64,000 bases of DNA from Aliiroseovarius sediminis (GTDB taxonomy: Bacteria; Pseudomonadota; Alphaproteobacteria; Rhodobacterales; Rhodobacteraceae): assembly GCF_022678485.1 (NCBI RefSeq), contig NZ_JALBYP010000032.1, positions 186,001 to 250,000 on the forward strand, read 5' to 3'. The notes beneath the pieces are model-generated. The model was not told the origin of the DNA. It worked only from the letters and a program-made list of their open reading frames with translations, and made no database searches. This document shows, one piece after another, positions 63,785 to 64,000 of the stretch. Numbering within the stretch: position 1 is the first letter of the stretch; every line of letters starts with the position of its first letter. Position numbers and translations under genes: made by a program.

Positions 63785-64000
63785 ATGAGCAACGCAGACC
63801 ACGACGCGATCATTATCGGATCAGGACACAACAGCCTTGTTTGTGCGCTCTACCTGCTGCGCGCCGGATGGACAGTCCGGGTTCTTGAACGTGCGGATAC
63901 GCCCGGCGGCGCTGTCAAGACGGTGGATCTGACCGAGCCGGGGTTTCGCCATGACTGGGCGGCGATGAACGTCTCGAACTTCCGCAACTCCGCGTTTTAC
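63785..64000 (+). CDS. FAD-dependent phytoene dehydrogenase-like oxidoreductase (3' end outside window)
   Basis: First 72 residues of a flavoprotein of the phytoene desaturase/dehydrogenase-like family: the dinucleotide motif DAIIIGSGHNSLVCALYLLR and VLERADTPGGAVKTVDLTEP, followed by GFRHDWAAMNVSNFRNSAFY. GSGHNSLVCA is characteristic of the retinol-desaturase-like subgroup. The gene continues beyond 64000. Its last 68 bases here recur inverted at 61108-61175 within the chimeric pirin gene. Confidence 0.85.
   Translation, partial: MSNADHDAIIIGSGHNSLVCALYLLRAGWTVRVLERADTPGGAVKTVDLTEPGFRHDWAAMNVSNFRNSAFY
63933..64000 (+). repeat. Inverted repeat copy 2 (in FAD oxidoreductase)
   Basis: 68 bases inverted relative to 61108-61175, one mismatch, running off the window edge. 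The two copies flank the reductase remnant and the MATE gene. Confidence 0.9.

Overview
The window reads as chromosome plus accessory DNA of an alphaproteobacterium of the Rhodobacterales (Roseobacter-like) type. This rests on the GC-rich, densely packed genes, the three-gene petA-petB-petC cytochrome bc1 operon, the xseB-ispA-dxs cluster, an alphaproteobacterial initiator tRNA, and protein sequences of roseobacterial character. No rRNA, CRISPR array or replication origin was seen.

Positions 1-21,240 are mostly housekeeping. They hold a histone-deacetylase-like amidohydrolase (cut by the window edge), xseB-ispA-dxs (DNA repair nuclease subunit and isoprenoid precursors), adenine deaminase coupled to AMP nucleosidase, an HU-type protein, two EamA exporters, aroC, a TPP-riboswitch-controlled thiBPQ operon, the bc1 complex, a glutathione transferase, mtaB-dapF and tRNA-Lys. 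From 21,623 to 26,479 lies a three-gene RbbA-type exporter, followed by an eroded transposase region.

Positions 27,498-43,845 hold two adjacent peptide ABC importers. The first (27,498-35,057) has conventional parts: two permeases, two ATPases, a GAF protein, a divergent XRE/cupin regulator with two palindromic operators, a normal binding protein and an M24 peptidase. The second (35,322-43,845) is the most unusual part of the window. Its binding protein is a circular permutation of the family 5 fold. One permease carries about 290 extra residues forming seven YCF48-like beta-propeller repeats in its first periplasmic loop. Its two ATPases are fused, each with a four-cysteine motif, the second split by a long insertion. 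A gamma-glutamyltransferase without a signal peptide closes the operon. I infer an importer for gamma-glutamyl or otherwise modified peptides with a rebuilt periplasmic face.

Positions 43,900-64,000 are accessory and visibly decaying. A PagL-like lipid A deacylase and the initiator tRNA are followed by three truncated insertion sequences (44,830-46,085). Intact genes follow: a BaeRF-family protein, a butanediol-dehydrogenase-like enzyme, an MFS permease paired with a CodA homologue that has the active-site signature of 5-methylcytosine deaminases, Dps, DUF1127, FUSC, MliC-like and MATE proteins. Between them lie broken genes: hupE/ureJ, an alpha/beta-hydrolase, a collapsed urease cluster (A, C, F, D, G fragments), an N-terminally truncated glutathionyl-hydroquinone reductase, and a pirin whose start was replaced by a piece of the FAD oxidoreductase that begins at 63,785. 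That piece and the intact copy form an inverted repeat 2.8 kb apart.
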